Of a stretch of DNA of 8,532 bases, positions 6,155 through 8,532 are shown in pieces. Both the position numbers and the translations under genes were made by a program. Each line of letters starts with the position of its first letter. Position 1 is the first letter of the stretch. The notes below the pieces were generated by a model. The model searched no databases. It saw only the letters and a program-made list of their open reading frames with translations, and had not been told where the DNA came from. Source of the stretch: RGIG3040 sp964410675 (GTDB lineage Bacteria; Bacillota; Clostridia; Lachnospirales; Lachnospiraceae); contig CAYPIB010000106.1 of NCBI GenBank assembly GCA_964410675.1, positions 1 through 8,532 of the forward strand, read 5' to 3'.

Positions 6155-6231
6155 CAATTTGATGAAAAAGGTTTCAATTTTTTGCATATTCTATTATTAA
6201 TACGTATGAGAGTGCAATTTTAATACAATTT
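6155..6231. repeat. four CAATTT elements with spacing near multiples of a helical turn
   Basis: CAATTT occurs at 6155, 6175, 6215 and 6226, giving steps of 20, 40 and 11 bp. OmpR-family regulators bind direct repeats phased by about 10-11 bp, so these could be sites for the response regulator encoded just downstream. The DNA is AT-rich, so chance recurrence is a real alternative. Confidence 0.35.
6188..6217 (-). promoter_or_regulatory. candidate promoter of the response regulator-glucosidase operon
   Basis: On the minus strand TTGCAC (6217-6212) and TAGAAT (6193-6188) are 18 bases apart. Both hexamers are reasonable rather than consensus matches, and the AT-rich surroundings offer weaker alternatives such as TTGTTG-17-CTATTT nearer the gene. 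The -35 lies inside one of the CAATTT repeats, which would suit regulated activation. Confidence 0.4.
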
Positions 6232-6323
6232 TTTACTAATTTCCCTAATTTATCTTAATTCATTGTTGTATCAGATTTGTCACCAAAATGTAATGATTTT
6301 GTAAACACAATTCTAAAAACCAA

Positions 6324-6353
6324 AAGAACCGGCAAAATAATTTGCCGGCTCTT
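6324..6353 (-). terminator. rho-independent terminator of the EAL/DJ-1 operon
   Basis: On the minus strand a 13-bp stem (6353-6341 with 6336-6324, core GCCGGCAAA) closes a 4-nt loop and is followed by TTGGTTTTTAG. One pair is G-U in the minus-strand RNA but A-C in the plus-strand RNA, so the hairpin is complete only in the minus direction. It starts 22 nt past the DJ-1 stop codon. Confidence 0.85.
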
Positions 6354-6375
6354 GTTATTTATTTACTTTAATATT

Positions 6376-6927
6376 TTATTTTGTATACAATATTGTCTCT
6401 GCGAGCTTGTCCGCCCTTTCCTGCCCCTGAAAACGTGCTATGATTGCAAGTCCAAAATCAATCGCAGTTCCCATTCCTCTTGAAGTTATAATATGACCGG
6501 AAATCTCAATTGGATTCTGTGTTACAATTGCCCCTTCCAGATCACCCTCAAATCCAGGGAATGAACAGGCATTTTTGCCCTTCAGCATACCTCTATGACC
6601 TAAGATACTTGGCGCCGCACAAATAGCTGATACGTATTTTTGCATAGTATGAAAACGATCAAGCTGCTCCATGAGCGGTTTAAATGCTTCTAAATTTTTT
6701 GTCCCAGGCATTCCTCCCGGCAGTACAATCATGTCTACTTCATTAAAATTTACTTCATCAAAAATCTTATCTGCTCTTACTAAAATATTATGAGCTCCTG
6801 CTACTGTATACTCCTTTGAAATCGATATCATTTCGGTCGTAATATTCACGCGCCGCAGTAAATCTACTACTGTTAAAGCTTCTATTTCCTCAAATCCTGC
6901 TGCAAGCATTACACATACTCTGCTCAA
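6376..6927 (-). CDS. DJ-1/PfpI family protein
   Basis: A 183-residue single-domain member of the DJ-1/ThiJ/PfpI superfamily, close to the DJ-1/YajL branch. The sequence shows GFEEIEALTVVDLLRR (11-26), with Glu16 at the position of DJ-1 Glu18; LPGGMPGTKNL (69-79); the nucleophile elbow SAICAAPSILG with Cys103; and TSRGMGTAIDFGLAI (148-162), matching the DJ-1 TSRGPGT region. Proteins of this group are cytoplasmic and variously linked to oxidative-stress protection, chaperone or glyoxalase/deglycase activity; which applies here cannot be told. The start is TTG at 6927, supported by AAAGGAGG nine bases upstream; the next Met (residue 7) would remove the first beta-strand. It begins 19 nt after the stop of the EAL-protein gene and is followed by a terminator, so it is the last gene of that operon. 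Confidence 0.93.
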   Translation of the reverse strand: MSRVCVMLAAGFEEIEALTVVDLLRRVNITTEMISISKEYTVAGAHNILVRADKIFDEVNFNEVDMIVLPGGMPGTKNLEAFKPLMEQLDRFHTMQKYVSAICAAPSILGHRGMLKGKNACSFPGFEGDLEGAIVTQNPIEISGHIITSRGMGTAIDFGLAIIARFQGQERADKLAETILYTK

Positions 6928-6936
6928 ACTTATATT

Positions 6937-6944
6937 CCTCCTTT
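6937..6944 (-). promoter_or_regulatory. ribosome binding site fixing the TTG start of the DJ-1 gene
   Basis: AAAGGAGG on the minus strand, nine bases before TTG at 6927-6925. It occupies the short gap after the EAL gene stop (6949-6947), supporting co-transcription with independent re-initiation rather than overlap coupling. Confidence 0.75.
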
Positions 6945-6946
6945 GC

Positions 6947-8532
6947 CTATACGGGTACTGTTTTAAGTGCTGTAATCGGCTTTGAAATCACATCAATAAA
7001 AGTATCCGGCGGAACGGGTCTGGAAAAGAAAAATCCTTGAATAAAATCAATATTGAGACGCTCCATTTCTTGGTATTGCTCAATGTTTTCAACTCCCTCT
7101 GCTAATACCTTCATGCCGAGTTTTTGTATCATGGAAACTGCAAATTCCATTGCCACGCTTGCTCTCTCATTGGCACACGCTGACCACACAAGTGATTTGT
7201 CTACTTTCACAATGCTAAGCGGTAATTCAACAACATAGCTTAAATTAGAATAGCCGGAGCCATAATCATCTAGTGAAAAGGTGACATTTTCCCGAATTAA
7301 CTGCTCCATGTTCTGCAATAATATTTTTTCTGAATTTATTGCTGCCGTTTCGGTAATCTCTAAATTAATCGTATGCGGCTCAATTTTATATTTGTCCATA
7401 ATCTGCAGAAGTTCTTGGGCCAGACTATCACGCATACACTGTACAACAGATAGATTGATTTCAACATATTGGATTCCTTTGTTTAAAAGCTGCTCCTGCT
7501 GCATAAAGGCACATACCTTTTCAAATACAATCATACCTAATTCCAAAATAAGACCATTCCGCTCAGCAATTGGAATAAAAAGTTCCGGTGAAATACATTT
7601 ATTGTTTTCATCAAAGATTCTTACAAGAGCCTCCGCCGATACATAACGCTTTTCCTTCATAGAATAAATCGGCTGGTAAAATACGTCTATTTTTTCTTCT
7701 TTCAAAGCCCAGCGCAGAATTGTCTCTGCATCATCGATTTCCTGCTTCTTAAGAAGCTCTTCTTCATTGATCGGAATAACCGTTCCCTTACCTCTGCGTA
7801 CACATTCCTTTGAAAAATAATGTACCGTATCAGCAAGCTGTTGCGGTTCGGAAATAAGAGAGCAATCAGTTAAATAGCATATTCCGACGGACAGGTTAAT
7901 TTCAACATCGATTCCAAATAAAGCCCAAGGCTTCTTAAACCTTTGTTCAATCTTATCAAGGGCCTCAAGCATATCCCTAAAATTCCCAAATACCGCGGTA
8001 AATTCCAAGTTAGAACTGCAAAAAACAATATCTCCCTTTAGGGATTCTAAAAAACGGGCTACCATTTGAACAATACGCTTCGCACTTTCCGGACCAAAGG
8101 TATCATTTACAAAACGGAAATCATCAAATGTTATCGAAATAAGTGCACATTTTTTATTTTGACTGAATACCTCTTTCATATACGATAAAAACGCATCTGT
8201 CGTAAAACAACCGGACATTTTATCGATATTATCCTCTGGATTTTCAAGTCGCATGTACATAAATAATGTTGACAGTGCAAGTATATATCCGGCAAAAGGA
8301 CACCCCGGATAAAACTGTTTAATCACACCGATAGCAAAACATGCTGTCAAAACAGCCCAAACAGAATTACGTCTCTTTGGATCCATATATCTCCTATGGT
8401 GAAACGTAAATATAAGACAGCTTGCGATATAAAACAGCTCATAGGCATAAGCAATGATAACTGCTGGTCCAAATTGATAAATTCCACCGGTTCCCCATGA
8501 ATAATATATGTCAAAGCTTACTAAAATAAAAG
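6947..8532 (-). CDS. membrane-anchored degenerate GGDEF-EAL protein, predicted c-di-GMP phosphodiesterase; 5' end beyond window
   Basis: Predicted to hydrolyse cyclic di-GMP at the inner face of the membrane. The reading frame is open to the right edge: 48 codons precede the ATG at 8386 and encode conserved-looking membrane sequence (WGTGGIYQFGPAVIIAYAY), so that ATG is internal and the real start lies outside. Three or more hydrophobic segments are visible before LENPEDNIDKMSG, the usual junction to the GGDEF domain in Lachnospiraceae. Numbering from Met at 8386, the GGDEF domain (about 55-205) is degenerate: the signature site reads CSSNLEF (123-129), so cyclase activity is unlikely. The EAL domain (about 218-470) is complete: E252-A-L, EIN (309-311), EITE (343-346), DDYGSGYSN (373-381), KVDK (394-397), EGVE (430-433) and QGFFFSRP (450-457). 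The DJ-1 gene follows after 19 nt. The sensed signal is not evident. Confidence 0.93.
   Translation of the reverse strand, partial: FILVSFDIYYSWGTGGIYQFGPAVIIAYAYELFYIASCLIFTFHHRRYMDPKRRNSVWAVLTACFAIGVIKQFYPGCPFAGYILALSTLFMYMRLENPEDNIDKMSGCFTTDAFLSYMKEVFSQNKKCALISITFDDFRFVNDTFGPESAKRIVQMVARFLESLKGDIVFCSSNLEFTAVFGNFRDMLEALDKIEQRFKKPWALFGIDVEINLSVGICYLTDCSLISEPQQLADTVHYFSKECVRRGKGTVIPINEEELLKKQEIDDAETILRWALKEEKIDVFYQPIYSMKEKRYVSAEALVRIFDENNKCISPELFIPIAERNGLILELGMIVFEKVCAFMQQEQLLNKGIQYVEINLSVVQCMRDSLAQELLQIMDKYKIEPHTINLEITETAAINSEKILLQNMEQLIRENVTFSLDDYGSGYSNLSYVVELPLSIVKVDKSLVWSACANERASVAMEFAVSMIQKLGMKVLAEGVENIEQYQEMERLNIDFIQGFFFSRPVPPDTFIDVISKPITALKTVPV

Larger units (their letters stand above)
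6070..6375. other. 306-bp intergenic region between the DJ-1 gene and the response regulator gene
   Basis: No credible gene on either strand. It holds, reading on the minus strand, the terminator of the DJ-1 operon (6353-6324), a possible promoter (6217-6188), four CAATTT elements (read AAATTG on this strand) between 6231 and 6155, and the AGGAGG ribosome binding site of the response regulator. The centre is very AT-rich. A leader of roughly 110 nt would separate the proposed promoter from the start codon. Confidence 0.8.

Noticed and set aside
6277..6483. Open frame of 68 codons on the plus strand across the DJ-1 terminator
   Set aside because: It runs through a rho-independent terminator and into the antisense of the DJ-1 C-terminus; no sign of selection for coding.
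7281..7646. Open frame of 121 codons on the plus strand inside the EAL gene
   Set aside because: Antisense to conserved EAL motifs, with no recognisable domain or upstream signals.

Overview
The window looks like a low-GC, spore-forming Clostridia genome, most likely Lachnospiraceae. The evidence is an alpha/beta-type small acid-soluble spore protein (SASP), AT-rich intergenic DNA with strong GGAGG ribosome binding sites, a GH31 enzyme that closely resembles from memory the Blautia (Ruminococcus) obeum alpha-glucosidase, and a c-di-GMP protein with the multi-helix membrane front end common in that family. It is draft sequence with two runs of N: 10 N at 640-649 and 100 N at 5473-5572. The second is a conventional scaffold-gap size, so neither length can be trusted and both lie inside genes.

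Layout. 1-899 (minus): substrate-binding lipoprotein of an ABC importer, running off the left edge and split by the first gap. 1022-1219 (minus): SASP, followed by a perfect hairpin terminator that abuts the promoter of the lipoprotein gene. 1477-3334 (plus): a three-gene YtrA-type module, made of a short GntR regulator, an ABC ATPase and an ABC-2 type membrane protein. It is driven by a TTGACA-17-TATACT promoter whose -10 lies inside a 19-bp palindrome, the probable autorepressor operator. 3352-3385: hairpin shared by two converging transcripts. 3398-6069 (minus): an OmpR-like response regulator, interrupted by the second gap, overlapping by 4 nt a cytoplasmic GH31 alpha-glucosidase. 6376-8532 (minus): a membrane-anchored degenerate-GGDEF/intact-EAL c-di-GMP phosphodiesterase that enters from the right edge, then a DJ-1/PfpI protein 19 nt downstream and a terminator.

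How it fits together. The plus-strand module is a self-contained, self-regulated efflux or envelope-stress cassette. The response regulator and glucosidase appear to be one translationally coupled unit, pointing to signal-dependent uptake or breakdown of alpha-glucosides, probably with isomaltose-like preference. The EAL and DJ-1 genes appear co-transcribed. I found no CRISPR array, transposase, tRNA/rRNA, phage gene or clearly novel multi-gene system. The points most worth a second look are the probable ATT start of the GntR regulator, the operator overlapping its -10, the regulator/glucosidase coupling, repeated CAATTT elements upstream of the response regulator, and an unexplained long inverted repeat upstream of the SASP gene.
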